A stretch of DNA of 64,000 nt from Angiostrongylus vasorum (lineage: Eukaryota; Nematoda; Chromadorea; Rhabditida; Metastrongylidae): contig JADANN010000139.1 in the NCBI GenBank assembly GCA_018806985.1, positions 434,001-498,000 of the forward strand, given 5' to 3'. The first letter of the stretch is position 1, and the number at the start of each line of letters is the position of its first letter. Shown here one piece after another: positions 48,201 to 57,727 of this stretch. The notes under the pieces are model-generated. The model was not told the DNA's origin and searched no databases. It saw only the letters and a list, made by a program, of their open reading frames with translations. Position numbers and translations under genes: made by a program.

Positions 48201-49029
48201 TCCCTGAGGGAAGCGCCTATACATTGACTAGCGGTGGCCTACCAAATCTAGCGCCTATACATTGACTAGCGGTGGCCTACCAAATCTATCGACTCAGTGC
48301 TGCTATCCTTCCAGCCAAGTCCGGGTTTGGTGATCCTGGGGACGCGGGATCGATCACGTGTGTATCGCAGTGCAGAGCACCGCTAACCATTGCGCTCGCT
48401 ACACGCGCCCATTTTTAAGAAAATTATATACATATATATATGCATATTATAATGTGTGTATATGCTTTGTGAAGTGAATGTATAATGTTTAATTTACAGC
48501 TTCATCTACGAGTACTCAATAGCACTCATAGTCATTTTTGTTTGTTAAGGCTGACAAACAGGCTGAGCCAGCAAAAGTGCCGAAACGAGATCCTTTCGTT
48601 GATTCGGGTGAAAATGTTTTGCTTGTTCAACAACTTCGAGATCAAATCTCAAAGCTAAATTCAGTCGTCGCTCAAAAGGATGCCGCTATGTTGGAGAAAG
48701 ACAAAAAAGGTGAGTTGGTTTAAAAGGGTTCAAATCGTTTCTATCTTTTCATTGTTTTCTTGACCACACCCTCAGATAGCGGCCTTACAAGCGGATCTAA
48801 TGAGCGCCGAAAGAAAACATCGTGAAAAGGTCGACCAACTACTAAGAGAAAAGGATGAGGCTATTCAAAAAGTTATTGAGAGGCATCGACAAGCTTCTAA
48901 GCAGGTATTATCTGCTGTCTGTTTACGGTTTCTGTTTCGACTTTTTTAACGTATTGTTCCATTACTGCTATTCTATTGACTTTTATTAATAAAATAATAC
49001 GCGGATATGATTTCCAGGTGAAGAAGTAA
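45237..49029 (+). CDS. FAM76: FAM76-family protein (zinc-ribbon-like N-terminus, coiled-coil C-terminus)
   Basis: Exons: 45237-45298, 45460-45514, 46420-46566/7, 46754-46885/6, 48550-48708/9, 48776-48904, 49018-49029 (VKK stop). ATG is 6 bases after a TTCCAG acceptor. The first part has serial CxxC pairs in the FAM76 order (KCCNC, QCEKC, TCKFCQLPAAF, KCVYC, PCANCKLRAAF, LCRMC), and the end is coiled coil (LLVQQLRDQISKL, AAMLEKDKK, IAALQADLMSAERKH). The family is nuclear-speckle associated in vertebrates with unclear biochemistry; that is from memory. About 231 aa are modelled against roughly 300-340 in human, so a middle exon may be missing between 46886 and 48550. Oddly, exons 3, 4 and 5 each end in an A-run of 6-7 plus G|GT, and each junction is one base too long for the downstream frame. 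Two SINE-A copies lie in introns. A candidate AATAAA is at 49380-49385. Confidence 0.88.
45956..46230 (+). mobile_element. SINE-A copy in FAM76 intron 2
   Basis: GGGGCGCCTGTAGCGCAGTG through CTTTATCCTC; sense orientation to the gene. TATCCTCT precedes it and also forms its tail, so the duplication is ambiguous. Confidence 0.87.
48173..48412 (-). mobile_element. SINE-A copy in a FAM76 intron with internal tandem duplication
   Basis: Reverse copy from AAAAGGATCAAGC to CTACACGCGCCC. GAAAATTA flanks it (48156-48163 and 48419-48426). A perfect 38-bp direct duplication lies at 48213-48250 and 48251-48288, and part of the central body is deleted. Confidence 0.87.
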
Positions 49030-49689
49030 GTGGGTGCCAATTTGGTCGTTTTCATGGATGTTCATGGTACAGGTATACAGACTTACCCTTGTGAATAGCT
49101 CACTGCATGACTTTCAAGACGTTCTCCTTGTGATTATTTGCGCCCTACATCGTTTCCTCTTGCTGGACTGTCCCAGCATTGTAACCAAGTTGTATTTCAA
49201 GTTTGCTCCTTATATTTTGTAACTGTCCACACATGACAATATGGTGAAATGCAGTCTAGGTCATAGTTTTCCCCTTGATGGTGTGTTTTACGGAAAATCT
49301 CATTCGAATTTAGGAATCCGTACATAGTAGCTGTATATAATTACCTCTTGCTATCAGTACGTTCATTATCTTGATTACGAATAAATGTTGTGAGAGTCCA
49401 GTGGTATGAGCTATACTAAAGTGTAACGGTTCCACATTTCTAATCTCCTGCAGTTCTCTAGTATGCCGAATTCTTCAGGAGAACATCACTTGTGGCACAT
49501 GGTCGGTATTATTCACCTTTTCCAAGTTTGTCCAAATCTGTGAGAAAATGATTGAAACTGAACAGTAGTTTACCATTTGTTCCATCTTTGTTGGCTATAC
49601 TGTCTTATCAGTCCTTCACAAAAAAGAAAACCGTTGTGGATGCTGTCGAAATCCCGTCAGTTTTCGTGACTATTTAACCCATAACGGCC
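49030..49689. other. Downstream region of FAM76, no other gene
   Basis: Includes the candidate poly(A) signal at 49380. Otherwise nothing recognised. Confidence 0.4.
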
Positions 49690-49935
49690 AATATGGGTGC
49701 TGTAGTACCTATATGCGTTTGGACCGGGAGACGTATGTACACTATAGTGTTCATTCTCAGTTTAGTGCGTTGCAGAATTTTTTTTCCTGCTGCACTATGT
49801 ATATTCATTGGATAGATAATCGAAAGCAGATAAAATTGGTAAGGGTGAGACCAACGAAAGCATTCTGTACACTTAATAATGACGTCGATGACGAAGTCGT
49901 CGGAACGTTAGTTGAATAAATATTTGGTGAAAATT
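49690..49935 (+). mobile_element. H element (hairpin-GAAAC repeat)
   Basis: Shares about 240 bp with 7085-7330. The terminal hairpin here is GACGAAGTCGTC followed by GGAACGTTAG and GAATAAATATTTGG. The stem differs in sequence from other copies but still pairs. Confidence 0.6.
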
Positions 49936-50176
49936 TCGTGTTTAGGTTTCGCCGTATGCAGGGGTTTTTGTTGATCTTTTTTGTAAATGATCGACAGCTT
50001 GTGAATACAGGTCATTGTGCTTGGCATCGGCGTTGGAAACCCATCATACATAGTCAACACTTTGCAAGAAAAGAAGCAAAAAAAATATTTTGGACGAGGT
50101 CATTTTTACAAGCGAGGGGGATATATGGAATGGATGAATACAAAAAATACCGAAATAGACAACATACTTGCTTACT

Positions 50177-50552
50177 TGACACTTGAATGACCCGTCCTCA
50201 TTGGTTGTGCAGGTCCCAGCACAACCTCCATTTTTCGGAGATTTGCTGATTAAGCCATCTTGGTTCCCTGGAATCCCGAAGTCAGCCTGGCCAAGGTCTG
50301 CCCCAGGTCTTCACCACCGCACGCAGCCGCAACCGTTGTGGATCAGAGGGAGATTGGCCATCATGCGACTTTGATACCAGGACGATGGTGGGTCCTGGTA
50401 TTGGTTTACTCTTAGCTAAGCTTCCTGAGAGCAACTCCGGACTCCTTCTCACCTTAGGAGACCCTGCCAGGGGATGAATCCTCCGCTGTACAACGCAGCC
50501 GGACACTCAGGAGCATCTTCCAGGCACGATGAGGCGGTAAACCGTTAAGAGG
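50177..50552 (-). repeat. REP-C copy
   Basis: Reverse copy from GACACTTGAATGACCCGTCC (hairpin side) to GATGAGGCGGTAAACCGTT. Most landmarks are intact. Confidence 0.85.
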
Positions 50553-50669
50553 ATACAGAAGATATACATTGTGAAAACGACCACCATATGTTCACAGCAA
50601 CATTGTGCATAGCGAAGGGGGTTTTTTTTTCCTCAAAAAATAAGAGTTCGATTCCAAATGTATCAAAAG

Positions 50670-52960
50670 TGTTGGTGAATATATCACCTGTATCAGCTGT
50701 AGTCCCGTTGACCGTCGAGTGACTTGAGAGTGCGCCAGTAAATTTTCCACTTCTCCATGTCACGTGCAAGAGCAGCCCAGTGAGTTTCGATCACTCTAGG
50801 GACTGTTTGAGCATTATATCCTACTTCTAAGGTTTCCGTGAAGAACTCTGACTATGGGATCGGTGGTCTTCCTGTACGACATTGGACATCCGGAGGAATC
50901 CAGTTGCTTACGGCTCTAGTCTGTCGGTTTCGTTCATACGCATTAAATGTCCGGCCTTCCTTATCCTAGACAATTTGGCATATGGAGCGGCGTCTTTGAA
51001 TTTAAATCGGTGACGTGCGTCGGAACTTTGGATCCCTTCCCCCACTTGTATGACAAGGGATACACCTAGCATCGTCCTTTCGACTGCACGTTCAATAACG
51101 CTGCGTGACCTTTCATTCTGCTTACCCAGCGACCAGGTTTTTGACGAAAATGATAAGGCAGCAAGTATCGTGAACTGGAAAACATGGGCACAGAATATGG
51201 TATTCTTTGTTCTCTTCACTACAACCTCGATGTTCTTGACAGCTCCCCAAACCGCTCGCTTCCGTCTGGTCAACTCTGGAGATAAGTCGTTCATCACGTT
51301 GATTTCCCGACCTAGATATACATAACTGGAGCATTCTGGAGATATTCGTTCCGTTGAGCGTGAATGGGGCATACGAAACCAATCCGTTTCTCATGAATAT
51401 CGTTTTTTGTGAGATTAAGTCGACGACAAATCTTTCCGCAGGCGTTATCACAGTAGGCAAGCATTCGCTCCGTCGGGAAAATGTTTGGTGTTATAAGTGA
51501 CTCATCAGCAAAGCGAAGATGATGTAATTGCCGACCATCAATTTTTACTCCCATGTTGTCCCATTCCAATTTTCGCATTATTCTCGAGGATGGCGGTAAA
51601 TAGTTTTGACGAGATGGTGTCGCCTTGCCCTAACTACTCTTTTGACGTCGACCTTAATATCGTTGTGAAATGGTGATATCTTCATTGTGAAATTTTTATA
51701 CGGCTCACGAAGAATCCTTATATACTGTGCAAGGACTGCCCAGCTGTCTATGGCTTCCACGACTCTTCGCGATACTTCAATGCTTCTTGTTATTGTGTGG
51801 ATGTGCTCCATCGTACTGAATCCTTTTTGAAAGCCTGCTTCCTAACACGGCTGCCCTTCGTCCAGCGTTATGTAAATCCTGTTTTGGATGACTCGAGTGA
51901 AAAGCTTGTAGACGACAAACAGAAAGCCGATTGGGGGAATAGTTGCCGACGAGGACTCGGGGAAGGTTCTTAAGGTGTTCAGATCTTATCCTGTCCTGAG
52001 CTGGTGTCGTTCGATTTTTCACCGACGAAATAACATGTCGGATTTTGGAAGGGAGAACCAGCGGTACGACATATCCGGCCTCCATACCTTTACTTCACAT
52101 GAGGGCAAGAGGCGTGGCTATTCAAGAGATCCGGGCAGTAATCTTGAATGATCTTCTCGATCGCCTGTTTGGAACCTGTAACTGTTCCATCTGGGTGTCG
52201 GAGTGCAATCATCTTGGTGCTGTAATTGGCAAAGCTTCGGTGGGCTTTGCGGATGCTTTTCCCAGCCTCTGCAGCTTCGACCATTACTGGTGCTCTTCTC
52301 TCTTTAAGATCTCGTTTTATCGACTGTCTGCATTGTTTTGCAAGTTCGGACAAAAGTTTGTTGGCGGTTGCGTGCAGCTCGTGCGATTCCACGCTGCCGT
52401 ATCAGCTCCAATGCTTCTGGAGACAGCCATCTCCTGGCGACTTTTAAATTCTCAGGCATCACAGCGCTAACATGAAGAAGTTGAATGAGCCGATCGTATT
52501 CCTCGTCGACGTTGTCGAGAACGACATCTTCCCAACAGCCAAATAATGAACTGAATAAATTCCAGTTTATGCTGGTTTTGGGGACTTCGTTTTTTGAATT
52601 TAGCGGCTTTTTGCTGTTTTCCGCGAGGAATAAAATCTTGCGCGAAGGATGCGACGGTCTGATCCCGTGTAGAATTTTTGGGGCAAAAGCGATGTCGGTT
52701 AGGGCAAAACCTTCGATTTAATGTAATGTTGTCTATTCCGTTATGGTAGTGTCCATTGGAAAACTCCTACGTCCAGCTTTAAGGGTGGGGCTTCTGCAAT
52801 TGCGGGATGCCATGGTCACTTTTAGTCGTCATGACAAACGAACAGTCGCTCAACCTGCTCATTCTGTTCTAGTCCGTGGCCCCAATGTGATGTTCTTCAG
52901 ACGTCCTTCTGGTTTCAATCTTAGCGTCAAAATCTCCAACGATGACTATAAAGAGATTTC
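50670..52960 (-). mobile_element. RTE-type retrotransposon: endonuclease end plus reverse transcriptase, decayed
   Basis: The minus strand carries the C-terminal half of the endonuclease region (52550-52960), linker (52100-52540: SELAKQCRQSIKRDLKERR, ALRHPDGTVTGSKQAIEKI), RT core with frameshifts (51580-52085), the catalytic box as FADE in HHLRFADESLIT (about 51490-51520), then the tail with SSYVYLGREIN, EHRGCSEENK and ALARDMEKW to about 50700. Several stops and frame changes make it inactive. At 52960 the element is interrupted; its 5' continuation reappears at 57254. Confidence 0.9.
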
Positions 52961-53184
52961 GTTGTGAAACGCTCTCTATCTATCTGAACGGCCAGTCGTT
53001 TCGTGTCGACCGGATGGTTGGCGCTAAGCCTCTGTCGCAGTTTAAGATGTGACCTACCAGGTCAGTTATGTTCAGTGTTTCAGGCAGTTGACTTGGGTCG
53101 CACGGCAACGATGGGTTATTCATAGGTGGAAACGTAGCAGTAGAACATTTTCTTATTGCTTTGTGAAACAACGATACCAATAAG

Positions 53185-54217
53185 GCTTAGTGTTTCAGGC
53201 ACTTAGCTGTACATTCTATTGTAGCGCAAGATTATCGATCCAGATCAGCCGCAGGCTCGTACGTACCGCCACTCCGCCCACCCCTTTATCCTCCACCCTC
53301 ACATCTGCCCATGTGCCATCGTGTCAGATAAGCATTACATCATCGTCTTGATTCCCGTGCGGTCTCGTAGACCATCGTCCTGCTTTTCTTGGTTCATCGT
53401 GTTTTCATAGTTGCATTAATGAGAATGCCTTTGTTATTTTATTCAAATCCATCGTAGACAGCTGTATGACAATCCTCACCGTCATTACATTACACTTCCG
53501 TTCAGCTTAGTTCATTCACCTCATGTCAAGTTCATCGCTTCTCAGTTGGTCTGCGGTGCATTGTCAGTAGCGGCGGGTATCCTCAAATGCGTTGTGTTTG
53601 CAACGCCATCGGTGTCATGTCAACCATTCCTCCCACAGTGTACGCCTTGCGTACATGGCCATTAGGTGGCTTACTTATGCTGTGTTGCTGTAATGCTGCT
53701 ACTCTGCTTATCAGTCCTCACTCGCTCTATTTCTGGCCCAAGTTATCTCATAGGTCAGTGGTCGCACCCATCGATGCAAACGTCATGCTGCAGACAGCGT
53801 TATCCAACACCAGCCGCCTGACTGTATACCGCAGATGACTCATTAATCGCAGTCCGTGGCGTCATAAACGCTCATGTAACATATTACCCACATCAATCAT
53901 GCTAAAGTACACTACACCGCTCCACATATGATCCCTATTTCACCCGAAAGCACGGCTGGTCTGCATCCTTCTGCGCATAGCACACTACCTCTCTCAGCTT
54001 CCGCACCTGCCATTGAAACTAGTCGTTATTTTTGTATCGTTATTATTGACATCATCGTTGTATTAATGTTGTAGTAATAGTCAGATACCGTTCTCTTGTT
54101 ATGTGCCTCATTTTAACAGTAGCTACGGCACCTCATAGCTTAAAATTTGCGATATTTTGTCATGGTATTTCAATATCGCTGCTACTATGTTATTAATGTC
54201 GTTTTTAAGTATGCAGA
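53185..54217. repeat. X segment, copy 1
   Basis: About 1 kb, repeated at 55995-57134. Open frames in both copies end alike (SRLTVYRR and SSLTVFRR) but are interrupted upstream. I see no convincing gene. Confidence 0.75.
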
Positions 54218-54239
54218 GGCTTAATTACTCAAGGTTTAG
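54218..54239 (+). other. SL1-like 22-mer, copy 1
   Basis: Matches the nematode spliced leader SL1 at 18 of 22 positions (differences at positions 3, 12, 17 and 20), judged against the SL1 sequence as I remember it. It marks the start of unit Y1. The following bases (GTTGGCTAAT) do not resemble an SL RNA intron. Confidence 0.5.
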
Positions 54240-54344
54240 GTTGGCTAATGGCAGCAATCAAAAAACCTACGTGGCAAACTCTTCACACACTCACATGGCG
54301 AGGCTACCCTAAATCATCGCAGAACATATTCCTGCTCACATAGC

Positions 54345-54413
54345 GCATTGGCCGAGAATCGAACCCAATCGGCCGTGTAGCAGGCGAGCATTCTACCAGT
54401 GAACCACCAGTGC
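54345..54413 (-). pseudogene. tRNA-Gly-like pseudogene
   Basis: The minus strand reads GCACTGGTGGTTCACTGGTA, GAATGCTCGCCTGCTAC and GGGTTCGATTCTCGGCCAAT. This is close to a tRNA-Gly(GCC) gene, with acceptor ends that pair (GCACTGG with CCAATGC, one mismatch). The anticodon triplet reads GCT rather than GCC, and the anticodon stem has two mismatches. It is decayed, or part of the repeat. Confidence 0.65.
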
Positions 54414-54539
54414 TTCTTGATGCTTCTTTGACGACGTAGGAAAGAGGAATTCATGCGAATGATTTGTCACGTAAGATCTATAGACATTATTACTTCAAAC
54501 TTGGCTGGTAAGTAAACCAAGTTTGAGGCTGGACAAGAT

Positions 54540-54803
54540 TTGTTCTTGCGGACGGAGGAATTTGGTGTTTTACAAGAATGGAAAATGCTCGCACCCCATG
54601 TAGAAAACGTTCGTTTTCGATGTGGCGTTCCAGGATGTCAGTCGACTGGAGAGTATTTCATAAACGAGGAAATTTCCGAACATCTAGCATCGCATTACGC
54701 CGATTACATAAGGCCAAACAATCATTACAAGTATCGATGGAAGAATTGCGGTGCGTATGCTTACTTTTCGATGATACCGGTATTGTATTCTTGCAAACAG
54801 TAA
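54540..54803 (+). CDS. Cys/His-rich module 1 of unit Y
   Basis: Frame encoding EEFGVLQEWKMLAPHVENV, FRCGVPGCQSTGEYF, EEISEHLASHYADYI and WKNCGAYAYF, then a stop. Two CxxxxC/HxxxH-like ligands and a CxxCG-like end (first Cys replaced by Trp here) suggest a zinc-binding fold. The same peptide recurs at 54846-55129 and 55478-55763. The C2H2-like reading is inference; family not recognised. Possibly an exon copied with its repeat unit. Confidence 0.4.
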   Translation: MFLRTEEFGVLQEWKMLAPHVENVRFRCGVPGCQSTGEYFINEEISEHLASHYADYIRPNNHYKYRWKNCGAYAYFSMIPVLYSCKQ

Positions 54804-54845
54804 ACTGCCACCAAACGTGAGTGGGCACCAATCAGAAACGACTAG

Positions 54846-55129
54846 AATTAGATGTGCTTCAACAATGGAAGAGGTATGCGCACCCTAGAAAACGTCCGTT
54901 ATCGACATGATGTGGCAGGATGTCACTCTGCTGAGAGTATTTCATAAACGAGCAAATTTTCGAACATCTTGCGTCGCACTACGCTGATTACACGGGGTTA
55001 AACGACTATTTCGTGTATCCGTGCAAAAATTGCGGAGCATATGCATACTTATTCGTAACGGCCATATCGTATTCCTATGAGCAATATACTGCCACCAGAA
55101 GTGAGTGGACTACAATCAGAAACGAGTAG
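54846..55129 (+). pseudogene. Cys/His-rich module 2 of unit Y, frameshifted
   Basis: Starts LDVLQQWKRYAHP, loses frame before the Cys pair, then regains it: EYFINEQIFEHLASHYADY, YPCKNCGAYAYLFVTAISYS, RSEWTTIRNE stop. Conservation of EHLASHYADY and KNCGAYAY in spite of the frameshift shows the ancestor was coding. Confidence 0.45.
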
Positions 55130-55138
55130 TTTGCTTCT

Positions 55139-55160
55139 GATTTATTTACCCCGGTTTGAG
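55139..55160 (+). other. SL1-like 22-mer, copy 2
   Basis: 18 of 22 positions match SL1 (differences at 2, 7, 14 and 15). It starts unit Y2 and is followed by GTTGTCATTG, the equivalent of GTTGGCTAAT in copy 1. Confidence 0.5.
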
Positions 55161-55268
55161 GTTGTCATTGTCACAGTTAATCAAAAGACCCGCGTTTTAA
55201 ACTCGTCACACGCTTTCAAGACGAGCTTACTTTAAGTCGTCGCACATCGTATTCTTCTTTACATGGTT

Positions 55269-55336
55269 CATTGGCCAGCAATCGCAGCCAGGTCGCCCGC
55301 GTGGCAAGCAAGCATTCTACTACTGAACCACAATGC
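55269..55336 (-). pseudogene. tRNA-Gly(GCC)-like pseudogene
   Basis: The minus strand reads GCATTGTGGTTCAGTAGTAG, AATGCTTGCTTGCCACGCGG and TGGCCAATG. The anticodon GCC is retained, but one acceptor-stem base is missing and the TTCGA loop has become CTGCGA. It corresponds in position to the copy at 54345 in unit Y1. Confidence 0.65.
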
Positions 55337-55477
55337 TTTTTGGTACCTCTCTGATGATGTAGGAAGCAGAAATTCTTACGAATGATTTGCCACTTAAGAT
55401 CTGCAGACATTATTACCTCAGACTTGGTTGGTAAGTAAACCAACTTTAAGCCTGAACAAGAATTGTTGCTGTGGACG

Positions 55478-55763
55478 GAGGAATTTGATGTACTTCAAGA
55501 ATGGAGGAGGTACTTGCACCCAAACTAGAAAACTTTGGTTATCTATGTGGCATAGCAGGATGCCACTCGGTGTATTTCATCTACGAGCAAATTTTCGAAC
55601 ATCTTGCATCGCACTACACTGATTACACGGGGTTAAAAGATTATTTCAACTATCCGTGCAAGAATTGTGGTACGCATGCCTACTTGTTGGTAACGACCAT
55701 TTCGTGCTCTTGCCAACAATATCCTGCCGCCAAGAGTGAGTGGACTACAATCAGAAACGGCTA
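55478..55763 (+). pseudogene. Cys/His-rich module 3 of unit Y
   Basis: EEFDVLQEWRRYLHP, then a stop or frame change, then FGYLCGIAGCHSVYFIYEQI, FEHLASHYTDYTGLKDYF, YPCKNCGTHAYLLV and KSEWTTIRNG stop. It keeps the CxxxxC, HxxxH and CxxC positions of the other modules. Confidence 0.45.
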
Positions 55764-55994
55764 GTTTAGTTTACCAAACAACTAGTTTTTTTTTAGTTCT
55801 TATTACCTGGTTTATTTATTCATTAAACTGGCATCATCACAATCAATCAAAAGATCAGCGTGGCAAACTCGTCGACACAAATCACACGGCGAGCAAATCA
55901 CCGCCACCTCTGCCCATGTGCACTCTTCTCTACATGGTGCATTGGGCGCTTAAAAGGACCATACATTTAACGACGCTAACAACGTTTCATGTTT

Positions 55995-57134
55995 CAGGCG
56001 GTTAGCTGTACATTCTACTGCAACGTAAGATCATCGATCCAGATCAGCCGCTGTTTCAAACGTACTGCGGCTACGCCACCTCTGCCCATGTGCTATCGTG
56101 TCACGGAGACATTATGATACAATTATCATCGTCTTGCTTCGTCTACGGTCTCGTAAACCATCCTCCTGATTGTCTTGGTTTATCGTGTATTCACAGTACG
56201 GACATTTTGAATGGATTCAATCCAATTCATTCCACATTGCTGGACATCTGATCAAATTCATTCAGTTGTCATCGTTCAATTCTATCGATTCAACTATAGA
56301 TTGGATGAATGAGAATATCTTTGTTTTTCTATTCAAATCCATCGTTGACAGCTGTACGACAATCCTCACCTTCATTATATTACATTTCCGTTTTGCTCGG
56401 TGCATTCACCTCTTGTCAATGTTCACTGCTTATCAGTTGGTCTGTAGTTCGTTGTCAGTAGCGGACGGTATCTTCAAATGCGTTTTGTCTGCAACGCCAT
56501 CGGTGACATATCAACCATTCCTCCCAAAATGTAAGCCTTGCGTAAGCTGCCGTTGGCCTACTTATGCTGCGTAGCTGTAATGGCACTAGCCGACTTATCA
56601 GTTCTTAATCGCCCTATTTTTGGCCCAAGTTATCTCATAGGTAAATGGTTGCACCATCGATGCAAACTTCACGCTGCAGACATAGTATTATCCAGCACGA
56701 GCAGCCTGACTGTGTTCCGCAGATAACTTATCCATTGATTGTAGTCCATAGCGCCATCAACGCTCGTGTAACTTATTACCCACATCGATTATGCTAAACT
56801 ACGCGGGACCACTGTACATATGATCCTCATCTCAGCTGAAAGCACGGCTCGTCTGCATCCCTCTACGCACAGCGCACCATCTCTCTCAGCTGCCCCTGCC
56901 ATTGATGGTGCAAGCGTGGCATTGCCCATGGCTAACTAGTCCTAATTTTTACATCGTTATTATTGCTATTGGAGTTGTATTAATCTCGAAGTAATATTCA
57001 AATGCTGTTGCCTTGTTATGTACCTCACTTCAACAGTTACTATGGCATCTCATAGCTTAAAATTTGCGTCATTTTGTCCTGGTATTTCTCTATCACTATC
57101 ATTATGTTGTTAATGTTGTTTTTATGTATGTAAA
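55995..57134. repeat. X segment, copy 2
   Basis: Second copy of the X segment, with the same order of blocks as 53185-54217 and scattered substitutions. It carries extra sequence around 56190-56310 (GGATTCAATCCAATTC and neighbours) not seen in copy 1. Confidence 0.75.
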
Positions 57135-57156
57135 GGTTTGATTACCCTTGTTTGAG
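57135..57156 (+). other. SL1-like 22-mer, copy 3
   Basis: The closest copy: 19 of 22 positions match SL1 (differences at 6, 14 and 15). It starts a third Y unit that is cut off at 57254, where the host RTE resumes. Confidence 0.55.
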
Positions 57157-57253
57157 AGTGGCTAATTACAGCATTAAAAAAGACCCGCGTATCAAACTCA
57201 CCGCACACTCACACAGCGAACTTATCCTAAATCATCGCACAACATATTCTTTT

Positions 57254-57680
57254 CTACAGTGACCTTGAAGAATGTATGGTCTCTGTAGAACTCTCCAAGT
57301 CCATATAGAATGCTTCGACTTCTTCTTTGTTATAGCTTGGTGTCGGAGCATAAACGACGGAGATTATCAAAGCCGATATTGATCCGCATATTTTCAGTCG
57401 CAAACGTTTGATTCGGGTTCTTAGTTGCCCGAATGGATCGATTTTCACGGACAAACTCGTGTTTGGAAGAACGGCGGCAACACTGACTCCTTTGTTGTCT
57501 TCTCCAGTGTCCTAGGTGGCGTTGAAAGGGTGGCGTCTTCTCGTCTCGATCAGTCCAATACCTTTGTAGCTTATCCTTCTTGTCTGCATGATCAAGCTTT
57601 CTGTCGAGAACTCAGATGCCAGGTGCCTGGATTGTAGCTACGGTCCGTCACCTTAGACCTTTGTGATTTAGGCAGTCTGT
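57254..57680 (-). mobile_element. RTE retrotransposon, N-terminal endonuclease part
   Basis: On the minus strand, CACAAAGGTCTAAGG begins the coding region; CATCTGAGTTCTCGACAG and VYAPTPSYNKEEVEAFY follow. It aligns with 61375-61745 and is the 5' continuation of the copy ending at 52960. Confidence 0.85.
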
Positions 57681-57727
57681 AATGGATCCCACGTCCGACT
57701 TTCTATTAACCTCGGCATTGATCAAGT

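Larger units (their letters stand above)
52960..57254. mobile_element. 4.3-kb composite insert inside the RTE endonuclease
   Basis: The host RTE matches the 61-63 kb copy up to 57254 and again from 52960, so the DNA between them was inserted. Layout left to right: unique 52960-53184; X1 53185-54217; Y1 54218-55138; Y2 55139-55785; Y remnant 55786-55994; X2 55995-57134; Y start 57135-57254. X1 and X2 share TTAGCTGTACATTCTA, AGATCATCGATCCAGATCAG-like and TTGTCAGTAGCGG blocks among others. No transposase or reverse transcriptase is visible in it. Confidence 0.75.
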
